A stretch of 55,484 nucleotides of DNA from Alienimonas chondri (lineage in GTDB: Bacteria; Planctomycetota; Planctomycetia; Planctomycetales; Planctomycetaceae): assembly GCF_013036045.1 (NCBI RefSeq), contig NZ_WTPX01000013.1, forward strand, positions 1-55,484, written 5' to 3'. Every line of letters begins with the position of its first letter. The first letter of the stretch is position 1. This document shows positions 1-9,101 of this stretch, piece by piece. Below the pieces are notes generated by a model. It was not told where the DNA came from. It did no database searches and saw only the letters and a list, made by a program, of their open reading frames with translations. Made by a program: the position numbers and the translations under genes.

Positions 1-3
1 GCC

Positions 4-198
4 GTGTCCCGCTCCAAGTCCGACGCCCCCGCCCCCGAGGCGCTGCTCGAACGGACCGCCGCCCTGTCGACGACCCTCTCCGACGCCGCCGCTCAGGCCC
101 GCTCGCTCTCGGCGGACCTCCGCCGCCTGAAGAAGCGGGACCGCGAAGTCTCCGCCGCCCTCGGCAACCTCAAGCGGCTCGGCGACCTCGCCGCCTGA
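4..198 (+). CDS. Small coiled-coil hypothetical protein, possibly 5'-partial
   Basis: A 64-residue ORF beginning at a GTG three bases into the window. The frame is open to the window edge, so the true start may lie upstream. Residues 15-60 are rich in Ala, Leu, Arg and Lys in a heptad-like pattern (for example SADLRRLKKRDREVSAALG), which predicts one amphipathic coiled-coil helix. There is no signal peptide or recognisable family. It lies 38 bases upstream of the next plus-strand gene, and the two may share a transcript. Function unknown. Confidence 0.45.
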   Translation: MSRSKSDAPAPEALLERTAALSTTLSDAAAQARSLSADLRRLKKRDREVSAALGNLKRLGDLAA

Positions 199-236
199 CC
201 GTTTCCCTTTTCCTCAACCCACAGGAGGTACGACCC

Positions 237-662
237 ATGCTGAAGATGAACTGCGGCCTGAGCCGCAAGATCGGCCAGCCGGACTACGGCAGCCGCGGAG
301 CCCAAGTCCACTTGGAGGTGGAACTGAGCGCCGAGCTGCTCAAAGACCCCGAACGGCTGCGGCGTCAGATCCGCGGGTGCTTCGGGGTGGTCCGCCGGGC
401 CGTCGACGCCGAATTGGGCGTCGCCGAGTCCGGCGGCGGTCCCGCCCGCCTGCCCGAGAGGGTGCCGGCGTCTCGTTCCCCGTCCGACCCGCCGAGCACG
501 CCGAAGCAGGTGCGGGCCCTGCACGCCTTCGCCCGCCGGGCGGGAGCGGACCTGGCCGCCGAACTGCGGCGCCTCGGCGTCACCGACGCCGCCGACCTCT
601 CCCGCCGACAGGCGTCCGGCCTGATCGACGGCCTCAAGGAGCGGGCCGGCGACCGCCGCTGA
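237..662 (+). CDS. Hypothetical protein of the planctomycete accessory genome
   Basis: A 141-residue protein with an excellent ribosome binding site (AGGAGG at about 222-227) ahead of the ATG at 237, which fixes the start. Residues 1-60 look like a compact alpha/beta domain (start MLKMNCGLSRKIGQPDYGS). A low-complexity Pro/Arg/Ser linker follows around 65-88. The C-terminal part, about 90-141, is a helical domain containing PKQVRALHAFARRAG, similar in style to small nucleic-acid-binding helical repeats. I do not recognise a named family. The small proteins around it suggest a mobile or accessory cassette, but its job cannot be assigned. Confidence 0.6.
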   Translation: MLKMNCGLSRKIGQPDYGSRGAQVHLEVELSAELLKDPERLRRQIRGCFGVVRRAVDAELGVAESGGGPARLPERVPASRSPSDPPSTPKQVRALHAFARRAGADLAAELRRLGVTDAADLSRRQASGLIDGLKERAGDRR

Positions 663-767
663 CCCGTTCGGCTCTCTTTCCCCCTTGGCCGTCCCGGCGG
701 GGGCGGTCGCGGGTCGTCGCGTTCCCGCCGCCCTGACACCTCCGTCCCCCCTTCCGGAGTTTCCGAT

Positions 768-878
768 ATGAATCGGTTTCTGAGCCCCTTCGTCCTCCCG
801 GCCGCCCGGCTGGTGATTCGCACCGCCGTCGCGTTGGCGGCGGTCGGCGCGGTCACCCGCCGGCCCCGCCGCCGGTGA
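768..878 (+). CDS. Putative 36-aa membrane-associated small protein
   Basis: A short ORF starting at ATG 768 with a GGAG motif at 756-759, eight bases upstream, and ending at TGA 876-878. The product has one hydrophobic stretch (residues 4-28, containing LVIRTAVALAAVGAV) followed by an Arg-rich tail (RRPRRR), the layout of a single-pass small membrane peptide. A strong terminator begins 17 bases after the stop, which supports it being the last gene of a short plus-strand unit. No homologue is known to me, and it could be fortuitous. Confidence 0.35.
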   Translation: MNRFLSPFVLPAARLVIRTAVALAAVGAVTRRPRRR

Positions 879-895
879 GGACGGCCCCCCGGCCC

Positions 896-925
896 GGCCC
901 CCCGGACTATCGGGGGGCCTCTTTT
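896..925 (+). terminator. Rho-independent terminator
   Basis: A perfect 9-bp GC stem (896-904 pairing with 911-919), a 6-base loop GACTAT, then TCTTTT. It sits just downstream of the small plus-strand ORF ending at 878 and would end the 1-880 unit. Confidence 0.8.
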
Positions 926-963
926 AGCCCCGACGCCGCCCTGGCGATACATGTTTGGAAGCG

Positions 964-985
964 AAAAAACGGGCCGAAAGCCCGT
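964..985 (-). terminator. Rho-independent terminator for minus-strand transcription
   Basis: A 6-bp stem ACGGGC/GCCCGT (969-974 with 980-985) with a 5-base loop. On the minus strand it is followed by a run of six T (complement of the A run 964-969). It faces transcription arriving from the mcrC-like gene, although it lies about 400 bases beyond that stop codon. The rest of 879-1386 holds no gene that I can support. Confidence 0.65.
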
Positions 986-1386
986 AATTCGTAGCTGTTC
1001 CGTACGACGACCCCCGGCGTGGCCCCAAAACGATGCCGGATGCGACAAGCCCGGAAATTGCCCGGCGGGGCCTTCACGGGGGCCCGCCGAGCGCCCCCGC
1101 GGCCGCACGATTGAACCGGCTGAGACGGGTTCGCGGCGACGGCGGGCTTGGCCGACCCGTTGCCCCGAGAACCCTGAAGGATCCCGGGTGTCCGACCGAT
1201 CGCGACGCTCCCCCGCCGGGCCCGTGTCGAGTGCACGTCGGGCGGAGGCTCCAAGCAAAACCCGGCCGGGGCACCCTGCCGTTCGCGGTTTCGCTCAGAC
1301 GCCTTCCGGCCGGCCATGATCGAACTGGCCGGCACGGCAGACCGGACGCTCTTGTGCGTACTTCAGGTTCGCACATTGCGGGCGGT

Positions 1387-2710
1387 CTACGTTGAGCCTT
1401 CAGGAAGCGTCCCGCCGTCGTCTCCGAAGGCCAGCTGCCGGGCCAGAGTCCCTCGGTCCCTTCGGGCGGAGGGCGTATCCATCGCGACGAGCGTTTCAAT
1501 CCGCTCAAGCTTCAGCGGCCGCAGGTCGACTCGGCCCAGCGGATTGCCGGAGAGAGGATCGGCCACGTCGATCTTCGCCACCCGGGCCGCCGGGTTCGAC
1601 GTGGGATAAAGGATGGCGGCCCGGGGGCGTTTCGGCTGACTGAGGGCGTAAACGACCAACTGATACAGCATCTCCCGCGGCAGCGACTTCTCCCACAGGT
1701 CGCGGTACTTCGCGTCTAATAGGAAGGGCGGCTCGCCCTTCGGCAACACGGCGTAGTCCGGGCGGGGCGTCGGCCGGCGACGGCGTTGCGGGTTGAAGCC
1801 CGGGGCGTACCGCAACAGGCCGGTGAGCCCCTGTTCGTCCCGCAGCGTGCAGTCCGCCGGCAGGTTGTCTCGCAGGAACCGGGAGAGCAGGGCCTGGAAG
1901 AAGGCGTTCATGTCGAAGAGGTAGCCCGACAGCGTCGTCGACGCCCGCCCCTCCAGCGACACGCCCCGGCCCTCGACCAGCAGCCGGATCAGCCCCAGCG
2001 CCGGTCCGTAAGCGGTCGACAGCCGGTTCAGTCGGGCCTCGGCCCGCTCTACCGTCGTTAGATCAAGCTGGACCCTGGCAACGTGTTCCTCCAACTGGGC
2101 GGCCAACCGGCGGGAGTCCCGCCGCAGTTCGAGCAGACTCGCCACGTCCCCCGCCAACCGCAGACCGGCCAGCAGGACCCGGTTGAGGGGCACGTCCTCG
2201 GTTCTGGGAAAGTGCCGGCAGGGCAACGCGGCGGTCGCCAGCCCGCCGGAGCGGGCCAGCCGGTCGACGGCGATCCGGCCCCGCGGGGAGGCCAGCGGTT
2301 CGGTCCGCCCGACGGCCTCACGCCGCAGGCCGCGGGCGATCAGTTCCCGGGCCTCGGCGTTCAGCTGCAGAACCAGCAGGTCCTCGAACCCGCAGCGCTC
2401 GACGAGGTGTTCGGCCTCGGAGAGCAGCTTCAGCCGGCGGAAGCTGTGGGCGTAACGGTGCAGCCGCAGCAGGGAGCCCGCCTCGATCTTCGGGAGCACG
2501 GTGACCGTCAGATCCCCGACCCGCGCCCGGCCGACATGCGATCTGGCGGCGATCCGCAACTCGCCCTGCAGTTCCGTGAACCGCAAGCGGCGGGATCGAT
2601 CGAGCTCCTCGGCAACCGTCGCCGTCTAGAAACCGATCCCGCAAGACGTCGCGTGTCTCCGGCGTGGCCGTTTCCCACTCGGAAAGGGTGAGGGCGGCAG
2701 ATTCGCTCAC
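1387..2710 (-). pseudogene. mcrC: McrC-like component of a type IV restriction system, frameshifted
   Basis: McrC is the nuclease partner of the McrB GTPase in 5-methylcytosine-dependent restriction. The intact part (1387-2586, 399 residues) carries the family hallmark ARSHVGRARVGDLTVTVLPKI. It also has a PD-(D/E)XK-type site in which PDYAVL is followed by LLDAKYR, near 1690-1770. The expected N-terminus, which starts MSESAALTLSEWETATPE, lies in another frame (GTG at 2710). The two frames meet around 2610-2630, where FLDGD in one frame continues as TVAEEL in the other, so a single-base indel splits the gene. No mcrB is adjacent: the next minus-strand genes upstream are phage-like replication genes. 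It is either a decayed orphan, a sequencing error, or read through by frameshifting. Confidence 0.75.
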
Positions 2711-2844
2711 GAATTCTCGGCCCCAATAGCGGAACGTTTTTTGAGATCCCGGTCCCTAGCATTCTTCTTCAGGAGGACTTCGGCCGAGGCGACGAGCTCT
2801 CACCGCCCCAAATTGCATAGTCGCAACGGACATAGAAGGAACAG

Positions 2845-3438
2845 TCAGGCGACGGGCGAATGCGAGGGTGATCTGACGGGGGGGATGAGCTCCGTCGGCA
2901 GCAACGACGCTTCAAGTTCACGCTCCCGAAGTGCCTCGACAGCCTTGCGAAGCTGGGCGGCATAGATCCCGCGATTTTCGCTTTTCAGTTCGCAGCACCA
3001 TGCCCACCCGTTGCAGTTCTTCACTGCGGCCCAGCCTAACGGTCCGATAAATTTCTTTGCGCTTTCCGGCTCGTAGATGCCGAAGCGGCGTACAGCTTCG
3101 AAGATGCGGCCGACGGTCTCCTGCGAACTCTCCGGGCGTCCGTCGCGGAATTCAACGGCCATCTGCCGGATCGTCCCCGGGGTCGGCCAGTCGTTCCCGT
3201 CGGCGGTCATGATGAATCGCTTCACCGCGGCTCTCAGAGCGTCAGCCGGCAAATCGTGCAGAGCGGTCCACCAAGCGTCCATCGGCGACGGTTGGCCGTC
3301 ACCCGGTGGTGTGGCCGATGGAGCCTTTCCGGGGATAGCGGAGCCGAGATACGCCATCACACTCGCGAATTCCCCTCTCGTCACCGGGGGAGCGACAGAC
3401 AATTCAGTTGGGATCGGCGGCTTGGCGACGTCGGTCAT
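2845..3438 (-). CDS. Phage-type replisome protein, helicase-loader-like
   Basis: A protein of 197 residues if translation starts at ATG 3438, which is preferred because it overlaps the stop of the upstream gene in an ATGA arrangement. A longer ORF reaching 3612 has no better start. The core (MDAWWTALHDLPADALRAAV, then RFIMTADGNDWPTPGTIRQM) resembles small phage replication proteins of the G39P/helicase-loader type: a helical domain with a conserved W-P-T-P-x-x-I-R motif. A C-terminal segment follows with two Trp and two Cys (GWAWCCELK). It is the last gene of a three-gene replication cassette and probably acts with its neighbours at a replication origin. The family assignment is by motif only. 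Confidence 0.55.
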   Translation of the reverse strand: MTDVAKPPIPTELSVAPPVTRGEFASVMAYLGSAIPGKAPSATPPGDGQPSPMDAWWTALHDLPADALRAAVKRFIMTADGNDWPTPGTIRQMAVEFRDGRPESSQETVGRIFEAVRRFGIYEPESAKKFIGPLGWAAVKNCNGWAWCCELKSENRGIYAAQLRKAVEALRERELEASLLPTELIPPVRSPSHSPVA

Positions 3439-4334
3439 GGGTCTGATGATGAAATGAGGCGCGGCGGGTCGAGATTGGGAGGGAGGGACAGCGGGCCGTC
3501 TCGGGATGCCCACGCCGCGAAGTCGCCCGGGGTCTTCCCCTGCTGAATCCGGGGTACGGCGGGCGCGTCGTTCGCCCGTCCCTGCCCGGAGTTCTGAGCG
3601 TGGTTCAGCCATCTTGTGAGGAACGCCGGCATGCCCTTAGCGGTCTTCCGCTTCGGTGCATTGTCCCGGCACCACTGCCGGGCCTTTCGCATCTCCGCCG
3701 GTACGTCCAGCGCAGGGTACGCTTCGACGTACTCGGCGAGCTTCGCTTCGGTCAGAGCCCACTCCTTTGCTCCCTTCCCGGTCGTCGGGAACACCATCTC
3801 TGTAGGCGGTTCGGCGGCGGCGAGAGCCGTCGTCGGACAAGAGGGGGCTACGGGGGATTCCTCCCCCGTATCTGGTTCTAGTTCTGGTTCGCTTTTCGTC
3901 GCATCTCCGTCCGTATTCCGTCGCGTCGCTTGCGACGTTTTCGGGACGTTTCCGCGATCGCTTGCGGGGTCGTTCGCTTTCTGTGCGACCTTTCCCCTTT
4001 TCTTGGAGGCCCGTTTCGCGTCGGCCGCTCGCTTTTTGGCGGAGGCGCCGTTGTGTTCGTCGAACCGGACAATGCGGATGTCAGACTCGCCGATCTCCAG
4101 CCAACCCACGGACTGAACCGCAGCGGCAAACCCGTCGATTCCAATTTTGCGATCCAAGGCAGCCGCCGACCGGAACGGCAGGACGCCGTCTTGGGTGTGC
4201 GAGTCTGCAAGCGCCCAGAGGCGGAACAGGCCGCCGCAGACGAGCGCCTCCGACACGTCCAGTTCGACGCAGAGGTCGCCTACGCGGGGGTCGTCCCACA
4301 GGTCGGTCCGCATCTTGATCCACTCGCCGGCCAT
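3435..4334 (-). CDS. Phage-type replication initiation or organiser protein
   Basis: A 299-residue protein. The N-terminus (WIKMRTDLWDDPRVGDLC, then LVCGGLFRLWALAD) is typical of winged-helix phage replication proteins. A charged Lys/Arg-rich linker follows at about 95-165. The C-terminal part (RKARQWCRDNAPKRKTAKG, then FLTRWLNHAQ) is a helical tail common in phage primosomal organisers. An SD-like GGGAGG lies eight bases upstream of ATG 4334, inside the upstream gene, whose stop overlaps this start by one base. The downstream gene overlaps by four. The tight coupling and phage-style content suggest a prophage or plasmid replication module. The exact role (origin binding or helicase loading) is inferred. 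Confidence 0.6.
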   Translation of the reverse strand: MAGEWIKMRTDLWDDPRVGDLCVELDVSEALVCGGLFRLWALADSHTQDGVLPFRSAAALDRKIGIDGFAAAVQSVGWLEIGESDIRIVRFDEHNGASAKKRAADAKRASKKRGKVAQKANDPASDRGNVPKTSQATRRNTDGDATKSEPELEPDTGEESPVAPSCPTTALAAAEPPTEMVFPTTGKGAKEWALTEAKLAEYVEAYPALDVPAEMRKARQWCRDNAPKRKTAKGMPAFLTRWLNHAQNSGQGRANDAPAVPRIQQGKTPGDFAAWASRDGPLSLPPNLDPPRLISSSDP

Positions 4335-4666
4335 TATTCTGCCCCTCCCATCTGCCGACGCGGGGAGACCATCGCAGACTGGCTGGACGTTCGCGGCATG
4401 CCAGCTTCGCTGCCGTGCCGCATAGACTCATCCTCGCGGCAAACTTCATGCAGCCACGCCGTCACCTCACGTCGTTCGTGCACGTCGTCGACGATATCGG
4501 ACGGGGCAACGACAGACGGTTTGTAGCAATAATCGTCGACGGCCCGTTCAAGGCACTCGCGGCTTGACTGCTTCGCGAAACTTTGCAAGAGGACCCCGAG
4601 AACCGCCTGCTCGGCGTTCAGGTTGTCGCTGGGACAGTCGGGAAGCGCAGACGTAGGCGTCGTCAC
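4334..4666 (-). CDS. Short protein with DnaB-N-like start, replication cassette
   Basis: A 110-residue protein with a GTG start at 4666. Its stop TAA overlaps the ATG of the next gene by one base. Residues 15-30 (NLNAEQAVLGVLLQS) closely resemble the first helix of DnaB helicase N-terminal domains, where the consensus is N-x-E-A-E-Q-x-V-L-G. The remainder is not helicase-like and there is no Walker motif. It may be a free-standing helicase-interacting domain or a truncated helicase. It is the first gene of the three-gene cassette. Function is inferred from position and one motif only. Confidence 0.45.
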   Translation of the reverse strand: MTTPTSALPDCPSDNLNAEQAVLGVLLQSFAKQSSRECLERAVDDYCYKPSVVAPSDIVDDVHERREVTAWLHEVCREDESMRHGSEAGMPRTSSQSAMVSPRRQMGGAE

Positions 4667-4860
4667 GATGTAAAGTGATTATGCTGTGTGGGGACTCTTG
4701 CCGCTGAGGCGGCATGCCCGACCGACCGCCCCGGGGGGTGCAACCCCCGGGAGCGGTTTCTGCACTACTGACAGAAGCGGGCGTGAAGACGGAGTGGGCG
4801 AACGCGTTCATCGCGAATGCCCGCAGAAGTTCATCAGGTCGCCGAGACGGCAAGGGGGGA

Positions 4861-5211
4861 CTACCACCCCGCTCCGGCGAGTTCACCGCCGGCGGCGTCC
4901 GCGGCCGCATGGGGCCGACGTTCGGGCCGCGGCGGCTCGGGGGACGCGCTCCGGGCTTGGCGGGTCGTCTCGACGATGAACGCTGCGAGATCCGCCCGCG
5001 GCACCCGCCGTTGACGCCCGCCCGCCCTGAGGAAGGCGAGCTTCACGCCGTTGACCCCGCGGTCCATCCACCGGTAGACGGTCGCGATGTGGACATTCAT
5101 CCGGTCCGCCACGTGAGCGGGCGTGAAGGAGCTGTCGAGAGCCTTGAGGATGTCGCCGCTCGGGGCGGCGGGATCGCGCAGTGAAGCTGGTACCAGTGAA
5201 TTGGGAGGCAT
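4861..5211 (-). CDS. Helix-turn-helix (excisionase/DUF1580-like) protein
   Basis: A 116-residue protein. Residues 28-75 form a winged-helix motif of the excisionase/MerR kind: TPAHVADRMNVHIATVYRWM is the helix-turn-helix, followed by a wing containing RAGGRQRRVPRADL. The tail is Pro/Arg/Ala-rich. Proteins like this are common in planctomycete mobile elements and usually act as excisionase-like or regulatory DNA-binding factors. It lies upstream of the phage-type replication cassette on the same strand, which fits a regulator of that module. The 194-base gap to the next gene shows no feature I can name. Confidence 0.6.
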   Translation of the reverse strand: MPPNSLVPASLRDPAAPSGDILKALDSSFTPAHVADRMNVHIATVYRWMDRGVNGVKLAFLRAGGRQRRVPRADLAAFIVETTRQARSASPEPPRPERRPHAAADAAGGELAGAGW

Positions 5212-5540
5212 GAGCCGTATCCGTTCGCGTTGGGGAACACGGCCACCATTGCGACGAACGACTTGATTTGGGGACTCTCAGTCGCCCGTCCCCGCAATTT
5301 GACGTACCTTGACGATCCGAGACTCATCCCGGGACTGATGCCAGACGATCAATCATGTGTCGCCGACATCTCGCGGAGTCGGCGAGGAAGAACAAGCAAC
5401 GCCTCGAAATCGGCGGAAGGTCGTAGTCAGGCTGCGGCGTGGCTATTTTTCAGCTGAAGTCGAACAGAGGGGGCCGCGGCCAGCGAATTAGATTCGATCT
5501 CCAGAGCAGGCCTCGGACCCCAAGCGAGCGGCAGAGTTCG
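5212..5540. other. Intergenic region without a supported gene
   Basis: 329 bases between two minus-strand HTH genes. It contains TTGACG-like hexamers near 5300 and a TGGGGACTCT motif (about 5268-5277) that also occurs near 4687, which might be operator or promoter elements. No ORF here has a credible start or composition. Confidence 0.3.
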
Positions 5541-6026
5541 TCATAGCCCCGCTGCCTTCCGAAACCGTTCCGCGGTCTTCTCCCTATGCTCTTCCAGTCG
5601 CCTTCTCACTTCGCCGCCGATCTGATGTTGATGGATCAACACATGTCCGCGGGCATATCCCTCCTCCCGGCTGACCGGCCATGAGGAGTCCGAATCTTCA
5701 CGCAGGTTTTCTCTAATCCAACGCGAAACGGTGGGGGGAGATACGCCGAGGATGGCTGCGGCGACCTTCGTGGGAAGCGGGCCGTAGGTCTCTGGTTCGG
5801 CCGGCGGGAGTCTGCCGGTCGGTCGCCGCTCTTTGACCCTCGCTCCTTCCCCGCCGCCGTCGAGACCCCGAGTGGCGGAGCGGCACTGGATAGTGATGTG
5901 CCAATGGCTGTCATCGCCGTCCCCACTTTTGACTGCGAGGTGAATGGAGACTTGGGACCGTTCGCAGGCCAGCGCAATTCGCACGGAAGTTGGCTCTTTA
6001 CCATCCATGGGGCGATCAGAGGGCAT
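5541..6026 (-). CDS. HTH-domain hypothetical protein
   Basis: A 161-residue protein with ATG at 6026 and no clear SD. Residues 15-60 include a beta-rich segment (HLAVKSGDGDDSHWHITIQC). Residues 85-105 (TKVAAAILGVSPPTVSRWIR) form a canonical helix-turn-helix. The C-terminal 45 residues are predicted helical and highly charged (EVRRRLEEHREKTAERFRK). It is probably a DNA-binding regulator or an element-borne excisionase-like protein. It is transcribed divergently from the type I restriction operon, 208 bases away, so it might control that operon. That is inference from position only. Confidence 0.5.
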   Translation of the reverse strand: MPSDRPMDGKEPTSVRIALACERSQVSIHLAVKSGDGDDSHWHITIQCRSATRGLDGGGEGARVKERRPTGRLPPAEPETYGPLPTKVAAAILGVSPPTVSRWIRENLREDSDSSWPVSREEGYARGHVLIHQHQIGGEVRRRLEEHREKTAERFRKAAGL

Positions 6027-6234
6027 CGGATTTTGCCGTGTTCGGGTTTAGAAAAATGATTCGGGCGTTCGCCGACGTCAGCCGCCCCGTCGGGATCCGA
6101 CGGCCTGGAGGCACGTGGACGAATGGCCATTATATCGGGCCAGCGTTCGATTCGCACTCAGTCGCACCGTCGGCGGAGATCCGTACGCTCCGGGGCGGTC
6201 GGAGCATCCCGCCCTCCCGGAACGCAGGACGAAC

Positions 6235-7764
6235 GTGGCAAAGAAGACTTCCAAGGCCGACTCCGCCGCCAACCTCGGGTTCGAGGAGACGCTCTGGCTG
6301 GCGGCGGACAAGATGCGCAAGAGCGTCGACGCCGCGGAGTACAAGCACGTCGTGCTCGGGCTGATCTTTCTGAAGTACGTCTCCGACGCCTTCGCGGAAC
6401 TGCATAACTCTCTCGACGAGGACGAGCGGGAGGATCGCGACTACTACCTCGCCGAGAATGTCTTCTGGGTGCCCGCGGAGGCCCGGTGGGCGGAGCTCCA
6501 GGCCCACGCCCGGGACTCTGACATTGGGAAGCGGCTGGACGACGCCATGCTGGCGGTCGAGCGGGACAACCCGAAGCGGCTCAAGGGGGCGCTGCCGAAG
6601 GAGTACGCCCGCCGCGGGAACGACGGCGTGGAGCTGGGCCCGCTGATCGACCTGATCGGGACGATCGCCCTTGGGGACGCCGCGGCCCGCAGCAAGGACA
6701 CGCTCGGCCGGGTCTACGAGTACTTCCTCACCAAGTTCGCCGCCGCGGAGGGGAAGAACGGCGGGCAGTTCTATACGCCGCGGTGCGTGGTGGCGACGCT
6801 GGTCGAGATCCTCGCCCCCACCCCCGGCTCACGCATCTACGACCCCTGCTGCGGGTCCGGCGGAATGTTCGTCCAGAGCGAGAAGTTCGTCGAGGAGCAC
6901 GGCGGCCGCGTCGGCGACGTGGCCGTCTACGGGCAGGAGTCCAACGCCACCACCTGGCGGCTGGCGCGGATGAACCTGGCGATCCGCGGCATCGACGGCG
7001 ACCTCGGCGAGGAGAACGCCGACACCTTCAAGAAGGACCTGCACAAGGACGTGCGAGCGGACGTGGTGATCGCCAACCCGCCGTTCAACGACTCCGACTG
7101 GCACCGCAAGGAAGATGACGTCCGCTGGCGGTACGGCACGCCGCCGAAGGGGAACGCGAACTTCGCCTGGGTCCAGCACTTCCTCCACCACACCGCCCCC
7201 GGCGGCCGGGCCGGCTTCGTGTTGGCGAACGGCTCGATGAGCTCCCAGCAGTCCGGGGAGGGGGAAATCCGCAAGTCGTTGGTGGAAGCCGACCTCGTGG
7301 ACGTGATGGTCGCCCTCCCGGGGCAGCTGTTCTACAGCACGCCGATCCCCGTCTGCCTCTGGTTCGTCACCCGCCGGAAGCCGCCGGGGCGGGAGAAACA
7401 GACGCTGTTCCTGGACGCCCGCAAACTGGGTGCGATGACCGACCGCACCCACCGGGAGCTGACCGACGACGACATCGCCCGCCTCGGCTCCACCGTGCAG
7501 GCGTGGCGGGGCGACGAGGAGATGGCGTACGAGGACGTCCCCGGTTTCTGCAAGTCGGCGACGACCGAGGAGATCGCCGCTCACGGCCACGTCCTCACCC
7601 CCGGCCGCTACGTCGGGGCGGAGGCCGCCGAGGAGGACGACGAGCCGTTCGAGGAGAAGATAGAACGTCTAAAGGCGACTCTTCAGAACCAAATAGCTGA
7701 GTCTCAAGCTACACAGAAGGTGATCATACAAAATCTGGACCTGCTAACCGCCACCTCTCGATGA
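6235..7764 (+). CDS. hsdM: Type I restriction-modification DNA methyltransferase (M subunit)
   Basis: N6-adenine methyltransferase subunit of a type I system; with HsdS it modifies the host recognition site. GTG 6235 is chosen because family members start with MAKK-like residues just before the N-terminal helical domain ([20 protein letters not shown]), giving 509 residues, a normal length. An upstream in-frame start at 6115 adds 40 unrelated residues. The SAM-binding motif [11 protein letters not shown] lies near residue 202 and the catalytic NPPF motif (ANPPFND) near residue 281. The C-terminal helices ([20 protein letters not shown]) dock on HsdS. The stop overlaps the hsdS start by four bases (ATGA), which indicates coupled translation. 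All key motifs are intact. Confidence 0.95.
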   Translation: MAKKTSKADSAANLGFEETLWLAADKMRKSVDAAEYKHVVLGLIFLKYVSDAFAELHNSLDEDEREDRDYYLAENVFWVPAEARWAELQAHARDSDIGKRLDDAMLAVERDNPKRLKGALPKEYARRGNDGVELGPLIDLIGTIALGDAAARSKDTLGRVYEYFLTKFAAAEGKNGGQFYTPRCVVATLVEILAPTPGSRIYDPCCGSGGMFVQSEKFVEEHGGRVGDVAVYGQESNATTWRLARMNLAIRGIDGDLGEENADTFKKDLHKDVRADVVIANPPFNDSDWHRKEDDVRWRYGTPPKGNANFAWVQHFLHHTAPGGRAGFVLANGSMSSQQSGEGEIRKSLVEADLVDVMVALPGQLFYSTPIPVCLWFVTRRKPPGREKQTLFLDARKLGAMTDRTHRELTDDDIARLGSTVQAWRGDEEMAYEDVPGFCKSATTEEIAAHGHVLTPGRYVGAEAAEEDDEPFEEKIERLKATLQNQIAESQATQKVIIQNLDLLTATSR

Positions 7765-9101
7765 ACGAACTGAATTCGATCCACGTTAAAGACCTTGCTG
7801 CGGATGTACCAGCCTCGCTTGCAACAGGGCCGTTCGGATCGCAAATCGGCTCGCGTTTCTTCCGTGAGTGCGGTGTCCCGGTACTCCGTGGATCGAATCT
7901 CAGTGCCGAGATAGGGATCCGACTCAATGAAAACGGCCTCGTCTTCATTGACGAGGATCTCGCAAAGACCTTCGGCCGCTCGACGGCCCGCCGCGGCGAT
8001 CTGGTGTTCACTTGCTGGGGCACGATAGACCAGGTCGGATTGATAACCGGCGACTCCAGGTTTGATCGCTACATCGTCTCCAATAAACAGATGAAGCTGA
8101 CCCCGGATCCTCGTAAAGCGAGCAGCTTGTATCTGTACTACTACTTCTCTAGCCCCGCTGTAAGGAAGGAGATTGTAGCCAACGGCATTGGTACGTCCGT
8201 GCCCGGTTTCAATCTCGGTCAATTAAAGGCGTGGCATGTTCCGCTCCCGTCGCTGTGTAAGCAGGAACAAATAGCAAGCGTACTAGGTTCTTTCGACAAG
8301 CAAATCTCGCTGCTAGAGCGGCAGAACGCGACGTTGGAGGCGGCGGCGCGGGCGGTGTTTCGGAGCTGGTTCGTGGACTTCGACCCCGTCCGGGCCAAGC
8401 TCGACGGCCGCCGCCCCCACGGCCTGGACGACGCCACCGCCGCCCTCTTCCCGGACGGATTCGAGCACAATAACGGTGAGCTCGTCCCCCACGGGTGGCG
8501 GCAGATGCCCATGAGTGAAGCCGTAGAGGTCAATCCAAAACGATCCCTCAAGAAGAAGCGGGCGGCTACGTACTTGGAAATGCGGAACGTTCCGACAGCG
8601 GGCCACCGGCCCACGGCAGTGGCCACGAGAGCGTTTACGTCGGGCACCAAATTCGTGAACGGTGACACGCTCATGGCGAGGATCACCCCATGCCTGGAGA
8701 ACGGCAAGACCGCCTACGTCGACTTCCTGCGGGACGGGGAAGTCGGCTGGGGATCGACGGAGTTCCTCGTGCTTCGCCCGAAACCCCCTCTCCCGACGTT
8801 CTTCGGGTACCTGCTCGCCCGTGACCCGGAGTTCCGGCAGTTCGCGATTCAGCAGATGACCGGCTCGAGCGGCCGACAGCGCGTACCGGCCGATTCGCTC
8901 TCCGGCTACCGCATCGCTGTGCCAGACGAGGATGTCGCGGAGGCATTCGGACGTCGGTGCCAACCGTACTTTGACCTGATCCGGGCGAATTCAGAAGAGT
9001 CCGCGACCCTCGCCGAACTCCGCGACGCGCTGCTCCCCAAACTGCTATCCGGCGAACTGACCGTCCCCGATGTTGAAGCACTGACGGAGGCCCCCGAATG
9101 A
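7761..9101 (+). CDS. hsdS: Type I restriction-modification specificity subunit
   Basis: A 446-residue protein with the standard two-half HsdS plan. The first target-recognition domain spans about residues 1-180. A central coiled-coil spacer follows, with the conserved [20 protein letters not shown] and [15 protein letters not shown]. The second target-recognition domain is at about 250-390, and a second conserved helix ends in [14 protein letters not shown]. It decides the split DNA sequence recognised by the HsdM/HsdR complex. It overlaps hsdM by four bases and the next gene by four. The first target-recognition domain (7780-8280) is less GC-rich and uses codons unlike the flanking genes, as expected for a domain exchanged by recombination. 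The recognition sequence cannot be read from the protein. Confidence 0.93.
   Translation: MNELNSIHVKDLAADVPASLATGPFGSQIGSRFFRECGVPVLRGSNLSAEIGIRLNENGLVFIDEDLAKTFGRSTARRGDLVFTCWGTIDQVGLITGDSRFDRYIVSNKQMKLTPDPRKASSLYLYYYFSSPAVRKEIVANGIGTSVPGFNLGQLKAWHVPLPSLCKQEQIASVLGSFDKQISLLERQNATLEAAARAVFRSWFVDFDPVRAKLDGRRPHGLDDATAALFPDGFEHNNGELVPHGWRQMPMSEAVEVNPKRSLKKKRAATYLEMRNVPTAGHRPTAVATRAFTSGTKFVNGDTLMARITPCLENGKTAYVDFLRDGEVGWGSTEFLVLRPKPPLPTFFGYLLARDPEFRQFAIQQMTGSSGRQRVPADSLSGYRIAVPDEDVAEAFGRRCQPYFDLIRANSEESATLAELRDALLPKLLSGELTVPDVEALTEAPE

Noticed and set aside
365-1258. A 297-codon minus-strand ORF across the first genes and terminators
   Set aside because: It runs through two strong terminator hairpins and antisense to a gene with an excellent SD. 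Its composition is Arg/Gly/Pro-rich noise.
4714-5184. A 156-codon plus-strand ORF
   Set aside because: It overlaps the minus-strand HTH gene, which has a clear motif. The plus-strand product has no recognisable features.
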